Positions 7,951 through 17,075 of a stretch of DNA of 64,000 nt are shown piece after piece. The notes under the pieces were generated by a model, which saw nothing but the letters and a program-made list of their open reading frames with translations, was not told the origin of the DNA and searched no databases. A program made the translations under genes and the position numbers. Every line of letters starts with the position of its first letter. The first letter of the stretch is position 1. This stretch comes from an uncultured Eubacterium sp. (GTDB taxonomy: Bacteria > Bacillota > Clostridia > Lachnospirales > Lachnospiraceae), in assembly GCA_910577295.1 (NCBI GenBank), contig CAJTLS010000011.1, positions 18,489-82,488 of the forward strand. Reading direction: 5' to 3'.

Positions 7951-10443
7951 GTGATATTTAAGAGAAATTTCTTTACCATCATATATGCTGTCTGTTTTTT
8001 AGCTATTATGGCTTTAGCACTATTTAATATAATGAACCTTACGATAACGACAGCTTCCAGTAAATACATGATTGCTGCAATTATTGTTTTGGGAATCATC
8101 ATTTATTTAATCGCCGCATTCCTTATCAAAGAAAAAGGTTCCTTTCTTACTTTTGAAAAACCAAAAACCTTTTTTGTTCTTTTAGAATGTTTGGTTGTAC
8201 TTGCCGGCATTGGATGCCTTTTTGTCATACGCTATGTCGACAGCCTGACGCTCGCCATCTTACATAGCCTGTTGCTGTTATCCTTTTATCTTATCGCCCG
8301 CTTTTTATTCGGACGCCTGAATGGGATACTGACAACGGTGGTCGGCTTTTTTGAACTTTTGCTAATGCAGCATATTATTGCTTTCGATATCAATCAGACA
8401 ATTTCCGTCTTGGCCTTTTTACTGCCTTTCGCTGCTTTTTTAGGTATTCACTGCATACTAATGAAGCGGATAACAGCGAATGGTTTCTTAATCTTTATGA
8501 GCTGTTTTGTATCAGGTTTTCTTTTTTCGATTGCCATCGCTCTGAATCCATTGGTCTTTCTCCTGTTTGCGGGATGTGTATTTTCATTATTGTTTGCCCG
8601 ACCGGACGGGGAACACATAACTTTGGCAAAGGGAATTATCTGCGCGGTCTTTTTCGCTCTTTCTACGATAGCGCTTCTTTTGGTTATCCATTTTATGATT
8701 CCGGAATTACTGTTTATGCCGTCGCTGAAGCCGGATACATCCGTCCCTTCACTAAATGTGGATTTCCTTTCTTATCTTATCAATAAACTGGAGAAACCCG
8801 TTACTTATCTGCAACTGGCATTTCAAAACGGCATTATTCCGACTGTCCTCGTGTTCTTCTCCCTGTTATCAGGATATTATGCCATTGTTAAAAAGGCATC
8901 GTATATCGGCCCATTATTGTTTAGCTTTGTCGGACTCTTTTTCTATTATATTTTATTCTGCGAAGTAGGAAGCGATTTTTGCTATTTTACTTACTTTCTT
9001 CCTATTTTTGCCGGTTATGGTATAACGAACACACTAATACCTGAAATCAAACCACAGAGAGATTTGGCGGATGAAAATAGCGTTTCACAAGATTTATCAG
9101 ACGAAACAGACGAACCTTTACATGAAAATGAAACGGATGTATTGCTGGAGCAGCCGGAAGAAAAAGAAACCACTGTAATACAGACAGAGCCGGAACAAGA
9201 GGATACTGTTTTACCAGACAAACCAACAGAGTCGGACAGCGAAAGTTCTTCCGAGCCGGATGAGGAAAATATCGAAATCTTAGAAGATATCGTGGAAACA
9301 GCAAATGATGATACTTTATCGGAACAGGATAAGAAGAAACGCTTCAAGATAAGTAAAAAAGGAGAGGATGAAATACCGGAATGGACAATTCCAAGTGAAT
9401 TTATGAAAACGCCAGAGCCGGATAGCCAAACTTCTCCTGAACCGGATATGGAAGAAGCGGCAGTAATCCCGATACCGGAGAATTCTTTCGCTGCGGATAC
9501 AGACGAACTATTGTCAGAGCCGGAACTTTCGGGTATTCCTGAGCCGGAGCCGGATACAGAACTGTTATTGGAGCCTGAACTTCCTGATAACTCTGAATCG
9601 GATACGGAAGCCCTGTTTGATACCGAATTAGAACCCGTTTTTGATTCGGAAGAGGAAGCTGACTTTGATTCCACTCTCAAACCGATAGAAGAGACAGAGA
9701 CGGCAGACTTTGCTTCCTTTATTGACGAACCGGAAGAACCAGAGCCGTTAGTGGACAACATACAGGGTGATGTCGAGTACATGGACCAGCTCAACGAAAA
9801 CAGCGATATGACGGATATCGAATATATGGACCAGCTCAACGAGAACAGTGATATGACGGAAAATGAATCCATGGACCGCCTCAACGAAAATGATGATGTA
9901 ACCGATATTGAGCAATTTATTGATTATGAGATCGATAATGAGACAAATGTGCTTGATTTTGTAGAAGAGCAGACAGAGAAGAGTACGGGAAAAGAAGAAG
10001 AACAACAATTAGATGAACTGCTGGAACGTTTAGACATTTCTGATAATATTAAGCGCATGAATGAAAGCGCACAGGAAGATATGGCAGATGTCATCGAGAG
10101 AGAAGATGAACAGACGGAACTGGACGAAGCCTTACCTCTCAAACCGTCAAACAGCACGCTTCCAAAATACAAAAAACCCAAATTTGATTTTGACTTAGAG
10201 CCAATAAATATTCCACTGGATGAAAATTACTCAAACATAAGTGAATATGACGAAGTTCCTACGATACATGAGCTAGAATCGCACTGGAAATCAAAGGATG
10301 GCACCGTAATTGAATCCGTTGCCATGGATGTGCCTGAAGAAGAATCGGTTCCTGTTACAAAGAAAACAGATATTCACAGCGAAGAAATAATCAAAAAGAC
10401 GAAAACAGGAAAACGTTCTTATCACCGCATTACCATTCGCTAA
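7951..10443 (+). CDS. Large polytopic membrane protein with long acidic cytoplasmic tail, unknown function
   Basis: 830 residues from a GTG start chosen because AGGGGAG lies 6 bases before it; an upstream in-frame TTG at 7906 overlaps the -35/-10 region. Residues 5-360 hold about ten hydrophobic segments. From about 365 the protein is an extremely acidic, proline-spotted tail with many PEPD/EPE motifs. It contains three 15-residue repeats of the type EYMDQLNENSDMTDI at residues 609-653. It ends in a short basic patch (KKTKTGKRSYHR). The tail is probably disordered and cytoplasmic. No family is recognised; a scaffold or regulator of envelope enzymes is a guess. Confidence 0.7.
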   Translation: MIFKRNFFTIIYAVCFLAIMALALFNIMNLTITTASSKYMIAAIIVLGIIIYLIAAFLIKEKGSFLTFEKPKTFFVLLECLVVLAGIGCLFVIRYVDSLTLAILHSLLLLSFYLIARFLFGRLNGILTTVVGFFELLLMQHIIAFDINQTISVLAFLLPFAAFLGIHCILMKRITANGFLIFMSCFVSGFLFSIAIALNPLVFLLFAGCVFSLLFARPDGEHITLAKGIICAVFFALSTIALLLVIHFMIPELLFMPSLKPDTSVPSLNVDFLSYLINKLEKPVTYLQLAFQNGIIPTVLVFFSLLSGYYAIVKKASYIGPLLFSFVGLFFYYILFCEVGSDFCYFTYFLPIFAGYGITNTLIPEIKPQRDLADENSVSQDLSDETDEPLHENETDVLLEQPEEKETTVIQTEPEQEDTVLPDKPTESDSESSSEPDEENIEILEDIVETANDDTLSEQDKKKRFKISKKGEDEIPEWTIPSEFMKTPEPDSQTSPEPDMEEAAVIPIPENSFAADTDELLSEPELSGIPEPEPDTELLLEPELPDNSESDTEALFDTELEPVFDSEEEADFDSTLKPIEETETADFASFIDEPEEPEPLVDNIQGDVEYMDQLNENSDMTDIEYMDQLNENSDMTENESMDRLNENDDVTDIEQFIDYEIDNETNVLDFVEEQTEKSTGKEEEQQLDELLERLDISDNIKRMNESAQEDMADVIEREDEQTELDEALPLKPSNSTLPKYKKPKFDFDLEPINIPLDENYSNISEYDEVPTIHELESHWKSKDGTVIESVAMDVPEEESVPVTKKTDIHSEEIIKKTKTGKRSYHRITIR
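9775..9909 (+). repeat. Three tandem 45-base repeats inside the acidic membrane protein gene
   Basis: Copies at 9775-9819, 9820-9864 and 9865-9909 keep the reading frame, 15 codons each. The first two are nearly identical at DNA level; the third has diverged. In-frame copy-number change is likely between strains. Confidence 0.85.
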
Positions 10444-10509
10444 TAACTGTCACTTTCTGACACAAACTGCATAGGATAAAATATAGTGTTACCAGAGAGG
10501 GGAAGTCAT

Positions 10510-11691
10510 TTGAGTAAGCATATTTATTTGGATAATGCAGCAACAACTCGCCTTTCAAAGGAAGTCTGTGAGGAAATGCTGCCATATCTGACAGATCATT
10601 TTGGCAACCCGTCCAGTATATATGACTTGGGAGCAAATAACAAATCGGCATTATTACATGCCCGCAAACAAATTGCACATACTTTGTCCTGCGAACCACA
10701 AAATATTTTTTTTACCTCAGGTGGAACAGAGTCGGATAACTGGGCTTTAATTGGCGTTGCTGAACAATACAAAAAAAAGGGAAAACACATTATTACGACA
10801 AAAATCGAACATCATGCGGTGCTGAACAGTTGTCACTATCTGGAGAAGCGAGGATACGAAATAACCTATCTGAACGTGGACGAGCAAGGTTATGTAGACG
10901 TGGAGCAATTGCAACAAAAATTGCGTAATGACACGATATTAGTATCCGTTATGCTTGCCAACAACGAAATAGGAACAATTGAGCCAATTCAGCAAATCGG
11001 TGAAATCCTGCAACATCATTCAGCCATTTTTCATACGGATGCCGTACAGGCATATGGTCATATGGAAATACCGGTGAAAGACTGGCATATTGATTTGCTA
11101 AGCGCAAGCGCCCATAAGTTCCACGGCCCTAAGGGAATCGGATTTTTGTATGTAAACAATAATCTTAAACTTCCGTCTTTTTTACATGGCGGACAGCAGG
11201 AGCAAGGGCTTCGTGCTGGTACGGAAAACGTTCCGGCGATTGTCGGTATGGGAAAAGCGGCGGAATTGGCTTATCAGAAATTAAAAGAAACGCAGTCGAA
11301 AATAGCACAATTGCGCGACTATATGATTTACCGTCTGGAAAATGAGATTTCCTTTTGTCATCGAAACGGCCCCCGTGTCAACCGTTTAGCAAATAACGTA
11401 AATTTCAGTTTTGAATTTGTCGAAGGTGAAGCGCTTGTCATTTTACTCGATATGGAGGGCATATGTGCTTCGGCCGGTTCTGCCTGCAACGCAGGCCAGA
11501 CAACGGCATCCCATGTCATTCAGGCATTGCACATTCCAGATGAACTGGCACGCGGCACGGTTCGTTTTACGCTAAGCGAAGATACTACAAGGGAAGATAT
11601 TGACGATACAGTAGCAGCTTTAAAAAAGATATTAGAGAAAAACCGGGCGCTGAATCCCCGATATCAAGCGATGATAAAAACAGCACCCTGA
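10510..11691 (+). CDS. Cysteine desulfurase, NifS/IscS-like
   Basis: PLP enzyme that takes sulphur from cysteine as an enzyme-bound persulphide for Fe-S clusters or thiolated tRNA. 393 residues. N-terminus IYLDNAATTRLS; PLP lysine in SASAHKFHGPKG at about residue 203; mobile catalytic cysteine in AGSACNAGQ at about residue 326. A TTG start at 10510 is preferred, with GAGAGGGG 7 bases before it. No iscU or thiI adjoins it, so the sulphur acceptor cannot be told from context. Confidence 0.92.
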   Translation: MSKHIYLDNAATTRLSKEVCEEMLPYLTDHFGNPSSIYDLGANNKSALLHARKQIAHTLSCEPQNIFFTSGGTESDNWALIGVAEQYKKKGKHIITTKIEHHAVLNSCHYLEKRGYEITYLNVDEQGYVDVEQLQQKLRNDTILVSVMLANNEIGTIEPIQQIGEILQHHSAIFHTDAVQAYGHMEIPVKDWHIDLLSASAHKFHGPKGIGFLYVNNNLKLPSFLHGGQQEQGLRAGTENVPAIVGMGKAAELAYQKLKETQSKIAQLRDYMIYRLENEISFCHRNGPRVNRLANNVNFSFEFVEGEALVILLDMEGICASAGSACNAGQTTASHVIQALHIPDELARGTVRFTLSEDTTREDIDDTVAALKKILEKNRALNPRYQAMIKTAP

Positions 11692-11710
11692 CTCTTGCTT
11701 TTAATATGCT

Positions 11711-12532
11711 TTATAAATCAAAAAAAACCGGTTTACGTTTCTGGTATACACAATACTGGCGCAAGCCGGCTTTTTTTAGCAGTGCCGGCAGCTCGTCAAA
11801 ACGATAGGAGATATCTTCCGGCGTATGGGCGTCCGAGCCAATTGTAATCAGTTCCCCTCCCAGAGAGGCATAACGCTGTAATATATCAAAATGTGGGTTC
11901 TGGCAACCGCATTTTGAGTCCCACCCTCCGGTATTTACTTCCAGAGCAATGTCCTTTTTTATTAATAACCGCAAAATGGCATCTATCAAATCTATATAAT
12001 GGTTCGGCTCATAGTGAAACGAAGAGGGCGCATAGCGGACAACATAATCGAAATGCCCGAGTGAGTCAAAAGATGAAAAATGCTGCAGATTGTCTAGTAT
12101 ACTGTCAAAATATTCTTTTACACACTCCCGTGCATCTCTTCCTGCCCAGAAAAAATCGTAATATGGGTCTGTCTTATGAACCAGATGAAGGGAGCCAATG
12201 ATGAAATCCCAGTTCTGATTTGCCGCGAGTTTCTTATTTTTATTAATTACATTCTCTGTCGACTGTAATCCACATTCCACACCACACAGGATGTCAATCG
12301 GGGCTTGTTCTTTTTCTTTCCGCAGATGTCTCTGATACCTGTCGACATCAAAAACAAACGGTTCTCCGGTAAAGGGCTCATCACAAAGCTCTGCCGGAAA
12401 ATCATAATCCATATGGTCGGTTATGCAAATGCCTCTCAAACCTGCCTGTTCCGCCCGTTCTGTCTGCACCATGACAGGCGTATCACTATCTGTTGAAAAT
12501 TCGGTATGCATATGGGTATCATACAAAATCAT
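11711..12532 (-). CDS. PHP-domain histidinol-phosphatase-type protein
   Basis: Metal-dependent phosphoesterase of the PHP family, HisJ/HisK-like; such proteins dephosphorylate histidinol phosphate, the penultimate histidine step. 273 residues. Metal ligands are visible: DTHMHTEFS at the N-terminus, ITDHMD, a central HFDYV, and GSDAHTPED near the end. The start at 12532 follows AGAGG by 6 bases. No other his genes are nearby, so the substrate could differ. Its leader carries the structured element at 12547-12677. Confidence 0.82.
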   Translation of the reverse strand: MILYDTHMHTEFSTDSDTPVMVQTERAEQAGLRGICITDHMDYDFPAELCDEPFTGEPFVFDVDRYQRHLRKEKEQAPIDILCGVECGLQSTENVINKNKKLAANQNWDFIIGSLHLVHKTDPYYDFFWAGRDARECVKEYFDSILDNLQHFSSFDSLGHFDYVVRYAPSSFHYEPNHYIDLIDAILRLLIKKDIALEVNTGGWDSKCGCQNPHFDILQRYASLGGELITIGSDAHTPEDISYRFDELPALLKKAGLRQYCVYQKRKPVFFDL

Positions 12533-12546
12533 AGTAATCCTCTTTT

Positions 12547-12677
12547 CTGAGCGATTTATCGCGAAGAACCGCACGAGAAAACTCGAAGAGTTTCTCGTGT
12601 CGGAACAGAGCTATTTGTTTTCGCTCAGAAACAAATAGCCGTGTAAAAAATCAGCGCATCAGCGTGATTTTTTACAC
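12547..12677 (-). promoter_or_regulatory. Structured leader upstream of the PHP phosphatase gene: three hairpins plus loop-complementary segment
   Basis: Read on the minus strand. H1 has a perfect 13-base stem, GTGTAAAAAATCA (12677-12665) with its complement (12653-12641); it overlaps the rqcH stop. H2 has a perfect 11-base stem, GCTATTTGTTT/AAACAAATAGC, with loop CTGAGCGA (12628-12621). H3 has CACGAGAAACTC/GAGTTTTCTCGTG (12599-12572). Then TCGCTCAG (12554-12547) is the exact complement of the H2 loop and lies 4 bases before the AGAGG ribosome binding site. TCGC can alternatively pair locally (GCGA...TCGC, 12551-12562). It could be a cis-regulatory RNA with a pseudoknot, or a palindromic repeat that also terminates rqcH. 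Confidence 0.6.
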
Positions 12678-14453
12678 TAAGAAACTCCTCTCTAAGAAAA
12701 TCCTGTCTTCCTCATTGGCACATTGAATCCTTTCGATGTGAGATGAGGCCACCATGGAATAATTGGTGTAATATACAACAAATCCAGGTTTACTTCCATT
12801 TGGCTTCTTAATATGTTTCTTTTGCACATAATCAATTTCCACCTTATCGGAACCTTTTCCTTTGGAAAAATATGCAGCAAGAGAAGCGGCTTCTTCGAAT
12901 GCCCGTATCGGCGGTTCCCCTTCTTTTGTACGGAGAATAACATGGGAGCCGGGCATGCTTTTTGCATGAAACCACCAATCATTTCCCGTTGCCAATTGAA
13001 ACGTCAACTCATCATTCTGATAATTATTTTTTCCTACAAATATATCATAACCGTCAGACGAAATGAAATGTAACGGTTTGCTTTTAGGAAGCCGATGATT
13101 TTTTTTTCGTCCGCTCTTTCCCTTTAAATATCCCTGTTCCACCAACTCCCGCCGGATGGCATGCAAATCCTCCTCCTTGCGGGCAATGTCCAGTTCTGTG
13201 AGAATGGATTCCAGATGTTCTACATCGGATTGACTTTCTTTCATCTGCTCCGTCACCGCCTCAAAAGTACGTTTTAACTTATTATATCTGGCAAAATACT
13301 TATTGGCATTTTCCGTATAACTCAAAGATGAATCAACGGGAATCGTAACTTCCTGTCCGGAATAGTAATCCGTACATGTAAGAGAAGTATCCTCCGGCTG
13401 CAATTGGCTTCCATAAGTATTAAGAAGTTCCCCGTAAACTTTAAACCGGTCCTTTTTCTCTGTATCCCGTATCTGCTTGCGCTGGATATCCAGTTTCTTG
13501 TAATTGCGTTCCAGTAAAGTAGTAACCGTCTTTCTTAAATCCGCCGATTTCTGCCTTATGCGCGTAATCAAATCTTTTTCCCCGTAAAACGTCTCGATTA
13601 CTTCTGAGACAGAAGAGTATTCGTTTCTCTTTTCACCCGCATACCGCAATAAAGGGATGGCCGCAAATTCGATCGGCTCTCCTGCATTCCATATAATGCA
13701 AGGAGAAAATTCACCCTTTTTTAAGCATTCCATTAACTGACGGATTTGATTTAACAATGCTGATTTTTCATTGCCGGTAAGAGAATCCATCGGTGCGTCG
13801 CCGTCTACGCCGGCACGAAAACTAAGTTCCTGAGACAAACACGCGCTGAAACCAATCAGGGAAGTATACAGAGCCTTTGCTACCGTTGCCGGCTTGCAGC
13901 ATACTACCTGATTCCACACATCAATTGACAATTCAAACGGGTCATATTTGTGCAGTGTATTGGGAATGAAATATTCTCTGCCAGGAAGTACTTCACGCAC
14001 GGAACTCAACATACCGTTGACATGCTTAATACTGTCGATAATACGCTTCTCCTTATCAACAAAAATAATATTACTGTGCTTTCCCATTATCTCTATCATC
14101 AAAGATTTTTGACTCACATCGCCAAGTTCATTCAAATTCTCAAAACTGAGTTCAATGACGCGCTCCAGACCTGCCTGACGGCAGCACAGAAGTTTTGCAC
14201 CGCCCAGATGTTTGCGAAGCAGCATACAAAAATTAGGGGCGGTAAACGGAGATTGTTTTGTCTGTTCCGTTAAATAGAGCAGGGGGAGAGAGGCGCTGGC
14301 GGAAATCCGCAGCTTATAACTTATCCGATTATTTTTTATTGTCAACAGCAGTTCATCCTGTTCCGGCTGGGCTATTTTCTGCACATGCCCTCCTGCTATT
14401 TTTTCATTCAGTTCGTGCACTAACGCGGCTACTGTAGTTCCATCAAAAGCCAT
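12672..14453 (-). CDS. rqcH: RqcH/NFACT ribosome-rescue factor (Rqc2 homologue)
   Basis: Binds stalled 50S-peptidyl-tRNA complexes and directs C-terminal alanine tailing in bacterial ribosome quality control; older annotations call it fibronectin-binding protein. 593 residues, normal length. NFACT-N domain (MAFDGTTVAALVHEL start, about 1-180), helix-hairpin-helix and long coiled coil (about 270-430), then the NFACT-R domain with GYDIFVGKNNYQND and WWFHAKSMPGSHVI. GGAAG lies 7 bases before the ATG. Divergent from yicC. Confidence 0.93.
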   Translation of the reverse strand: MAFDGTTVAALVHELNEKIAGGHVQKIAQPEQDELLLTIKNNRISYKLRISASASLPLLYLTEQTKQSPFTAPNFCMLLRKHLGGAKLLCCRQAGLERVIELSFENLNELGDVSQKSLMIEIMGKHSNIIFVDKEKRIIDSIKHVNGMLSSVREVLPGREYFIPNTLHKYDPFELSIDVWNQVVCCKPATVAKALYTSLIGFSACLSQELSFRAGVDGDAPMDSLTGNEKSALLNQIRQLMECLKKGEFSPCIIWNAGEPIEFAAIPLLRYAGEKRNEYSSVSEVIETFYGEKDLITRIRQKSADLRKTVTTLLERNYKKLDIQRKQIRDTEKKDRFKVYGELLNTYGSQLQPEDTSLTCTDYYSGQEVTIPVDSSLSYTENANKYFARYNKLKRTFEAVTEQMKESQSDVEHLESILTELDIARKEEDLHAIRRELVEQGYLKGKSGRKKNHRLPKSKPLHFISSDGYDIFVGKNNYQNDELTFQLATGNDWWFHAKSMPGSHVILRTKEGEPPIRAFEEAASLAAYFSKGKGSDKVEIDYVQKKHIKKPNGSKPGFVVYYTNYSMVASSHIERIQCANEEDRIFLERSFLV

Positions 14454-14483
14454 GATACATCTTCCTTTCTGTCTTATCTTGTC

Positions 14484-14512
14484 ATTATACTATATTTGTT
14501 TCAGGAAAGAAA
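14484..14512 (-). promoter_or_regulatory. Probable promoter of rqcH
   Basis: On the minus strand, TTTCTT, 17-base spacer, TATAAT (14489-14484). The -10 is perfect and the -35 weak. It is placed back to back with the yicC promoter. Confidence 0.5.
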
Positions 14513-14521
14513 GCATTATTC

Positions 14522-14550
14522 TTGACTTATTTCGTTGTATGCACTATAAT
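14522..14550 (+). promoter_or_regulatory. Promoter of the yicC-remA-gmk-lepB-rpoZ operon
   Basis: TTGACT (14522-14527), 17-base spacer, TATAAT (14545-14550); 33 bases before the yicC ATG. Confidence 0.8.
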
Positions 14551-14583
14551 AATACAGATTAGATTATTCATCAGGAGGTAGTT

Positions 14584-15462
14584 ATGATTCAGAGTATGAC
14601 CGGCTTTGGCCGCGGAGAAGCCGCCAATGATAAATACAAGATAACGCTGGAGATGAAATCTGTGAATCATCGTTTTTTGGATATCTCCATACGGCTACCT
14701 CGCAAACTCAACTTTTTTGAAGCAGCCATTCGCAAAGAAATCAAAAAATATGCCACCCGCGGTAAGGTTGATTTATTTATTTATCTGGAAGATTTGGGAA
14801 ATGGCAGCGAAGCTATCTGTTATAATGCGGACGTTGCTTCTTCATATCTCAGGGGTCTTCAGCAGATAGCAAAAGATTTCCAACTGGAGGCACATGTAGA
14901 TGCTATTCAATTATCACATTATCCCGATGTATTTACAACAGAAGAGGAAGAACTGGACGAGGAGATGCTTCTGAGCCTTATTACCGACGCACTTCAGGAT
15001 GCCGGTGAAAAATTTAAGGCAAGTCGTTCTGCCGAAGGAAATACTTTATATTATGATATAAAGGCGAAGTTAGATAACATCGGTCATGTTATTGATGAAA
15101 TTGAAAAGCGTTCGCCGCAGATTGTGGAAGAATACCGTCAAAAGCTGATGGATAAAGTTCACGAACTGCTTGGCGACACAAAGATAGATGAGACTGTCCT
15201 TGCTACCGAATTAATCATCTACAGCGACAAAATATGCGTAGACGAAGAGATGGTGCGGCTTCGCTCACACATCACTCATATGAAAGATACTTTGCAGGAA
15301 CAGGAAAATATCGGCCGCAAATTGGATTTTCTCGCACAGGAAATGAATCGGGAAGCCAATACCATTTTGTCCAAAGCAAATGATGTGGAAGTCTCCAATT
15401 ATGGGATTGAGCTAAAAACTGAAATAGAAAAAATCAGGGAGCAAATTCAAAATATCGAATAA
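14584..15462 (+). CDS. yicC: YicC/YloC family endoribonuclease
   Basis: Family members are endoribonucleases (E. coli YicC participates in sRNA decay; B. subtilis YloC is the orthologue). 292 residues, full length. Hallmarks are IQSMTGFGRGE at the N-terminus, SVNHRFLDISIRLPR, and the C-terminal DUF1732 part ending REANTILSKAND with conserved acidic and Arg residues. AGGAGG precedes the ATG. First gene of the operon leading to remA and gmk, the same order as yloC-remA-gmk in Bacillus. Confidence 0.94.
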   Translation: MIQSMTGFGRGEAANDKYKITLEMKSVNHRFLDISIRLPRKLNFFEAAIRKEIKKYATRGKVDLFIYLEDLGNGSEAICYNADVASSYLRGLQQIAKDFQLEAHVDAIQLSHYPDVFTTEEEELDEEMLLSLITDALQDAGEKFKASRSAEGNTLYYDIKAKLDNIGHVIDEIEKRSPQIVEEYRQKLMDKVHELLGDTKIDETVLATELIIYSDKICVDEEMVRLRSHITHMKDTLQEQENIGRKLDFLAQEMNREANTILSKANDVEVSNYGIELKTEIEKIREQIQNIE

Positions 15463-15474
15463 GAGGGTGTCAGC

Positions 15475-15711
15475 ATGCAATATGTAAATATCGGTTTCGG
15501 TAATGTCGTAAACAGCGAAAAAGTATACAGTATTGTCAGTCCGGAAGCTGCACCAGTGAAGAGAATGATTCAGAATGCAAAAGATGCCGGCACTGCCATT
15601 GACGCTACTTGCGGACGCAAGACAAAAGCCGTATTGGTAATGGATAATCATACTTTGGTATTGTCCTCATTATTGCCGGAGACAATTGCTTCGAGAATGA
15701 ATGCAGAGTAG
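15475..15711 (+). CDS. remA: RemA/DUF370 family DNA-binding regulator
   Basis: 78 residues. RemA oligomers bind DNA and activate matrix and osmoprotection genes in B. subtilis; what it controls here is unknown. The protein shows the family core YVNIGFGNVVNSEKV, then AKDAGTAIDATCGRKTKAVL. Starts 12 bases after yicC with GAGGG before the ATG. Confidence 0.92.
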   Translation: MQYVNIGFGNVVNSEKVYSIVSPEAAPVKRMIQNAKDAGTAIDATCGRKTKAVLVMDNHTLVLSSLLPETIASRMNAE

Positions 15712-15731
15712 AAGAGGAGGCGCATTAAGAT

Positions 15732-16352
15732 ATGTCAGATCAGGGAGTACTCGTCGTATTATCGGGCTTTTCCGGCGCCGGTAAAGGAACGATTATGAAA
15801 GAACTTATAAAGCAGTATCCCTATTTCCTTTCCGTTTCTGCCACTACGCGCAACCCCCGTGAGGGAGAAGTAAATGGAAAAGATTATTTCTTTCATTCCC
15901 GCGAAGAATTTGAGACAATGATTGAGCAGGGAGAATTAATTGAGTGGGCAGAATATGTTGGAAACTATTATGGCACACCGAAACAGGCAGTTGAAAAACA
16001 ACTGGCAGAAGGTAAAGATGTTTTACTTGAAATTGAAATGCAAGGCGGTATGCTTGTCAAAGAGCAATTCCCGAACGCTCTTTTATTATTCGTCACTCCA
16101 CCGTCCTTTACGGATTTGGAGCAGCGCTTAGTCGGGCGGGGAACGGAGACCAAAGATGAAATTAACCGTCGCATACAGCGTGCCTCCGAAGAAGTCGCCT
16201 ATATGTCTTCATATGACTATTTAATTATCAATGACAAATTGGAACAGGCGGTACAGGATGTTCATCAAATCATACAATCCGAACATATGCGTGTCTCTTA
16301 TCAGACCGATATGATACATAATTTTGAGCAGGAAGTAAACAATAATAAGTAA
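15732..16352 (+). CDS. gmk: Guanylate kinase
   Basis: Phosphorylates GMP to GDP with ATP. 206 residues. P-loop SGFSGAGKGT near the N-terminus, GMP-binding ATTRNPREGEVNGKDYFF, then LLEIEMQG and the lid region. GAGGAGG lies upstream of the ATG. It follows remA by 20 bases; gmk near rpoZ is a widespread arrangement. Confidence 0.97.
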   Translation: MSDQGVLVVLSGFSGAGKGTIMKELIKQYPYFLSVSATTRNPREGEVNGKDYFFHSREEFETMIEQGELIEWAEYVGNYYGTPKQAVEKQLAEGKDVLLEIEMQGGMLVKEQFPNALLLFVTPPSFTDLEQRLVGRGTETKDEINRRIQRASEEVAYMSSYDYLIINDKLEQAVQDVHQIIQSEHMRVSYQTDMIHNFEQEVNNNK

Positions 16353-16367
16353 AAGGGAGCGTAGAAA

Positions 16368-17003
16368 ATGAGTGCAGATATGAATCAGGAAAATGCGAAT
16401 GTAATTGATGACATGAAAGAAAACCGCAAAGCAGTGAGAAAGAAAAGAAGTCCCGTCAGTATTGTTATAGAATTACTAATCTATGCTTTTATTGTCTTTT
16501 TCTGCTTGTACATTTTCCCAACATATATTATGGAAAGAACCGTTGTTTCCGGTGAATCTATGGAAGATACGTTACATCATAATGAAAGTTTGTTAGTAAA
16601 TAAATTGTCCTATCGCTTCGGCGACCCTGAACGCTATGATATTATTGTATTCCGGCCAAAAGGACAGAACGTGGATGAATATTATGTAAAGCGCATTTAC
16701 GGACTTCCCGGAGAAACCATCTATATTGATAAAAACAGCATTTATGTAAATGGGGAGAAAGTCGACGACCCCTACGCTAAAGACGCTATGGACGATGATT
16801 TAATTGAAATTGGTACGCCGGATAAACCTTACACATTAAAAGAAAATGAATACTATGTTTTGGGCGATCATCGTTCTGTCAGCATGGACAGCCGTTATTC
16901 TCCAGAAAGCGACGAAGATGCTCCCGGTCCGGTCAAGAGAGAGAATATCGTGGGAAAAGTATTTATTCGCATATGGCCGCTAAATAAATTCGGAACTCCG
17001 TAA
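16368..17003 (+). CDS. lepB: Signal peptidase I
   Basis: Cleaves signal peptides from exported proteins at the outer face of the membrane. 211 residues: a cytoplasmic N-terminus, one anchor (about 32-52), then the catalytic domain with Ser64 in SGESMEDTL and Lys108 in YYVKRIYGLPGE, plus GDHRSVSMDSRY. It sits between gmk and rpoZ, which are normally adjacent. Single-anchor Gram-positive type. Confidence 0.95.
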   Translation: MSADMNQENANVIDDMKENRKAVRKKRSPVSIVIELLIYAFIVFFCLYIFPTYIMERTVVSGESMEDTLHHNESLLVNKLSYRFGDPERYDIIVFRPKGQNVDEYYVKRIYGLPGETIYIDKNSIYVNGEKVDDPYAKDAMDDDLIEIGTPDKPYTLKENEYYVLGDHRSVSMDSRYSPESDEDAPGPVKRENIVGKVFIRIWPLNKFGTP

Positions 17004-17075
17004 AAGTGTTTCTACGATTGAAAACGCAGAAACAGAAAACAAATATAACCCCAAAAGCAGAAAGGAGCTTTTATT

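Noticed and set aside
9015..9884. Long serine-rich open frame on the minus strand
   Set aside because: It is the complement of the acidic, Glu/Asp/Pro-rich tail of the plus-strand membrane protein; codon bias creates stop-free antisense. No ribosome binding site.
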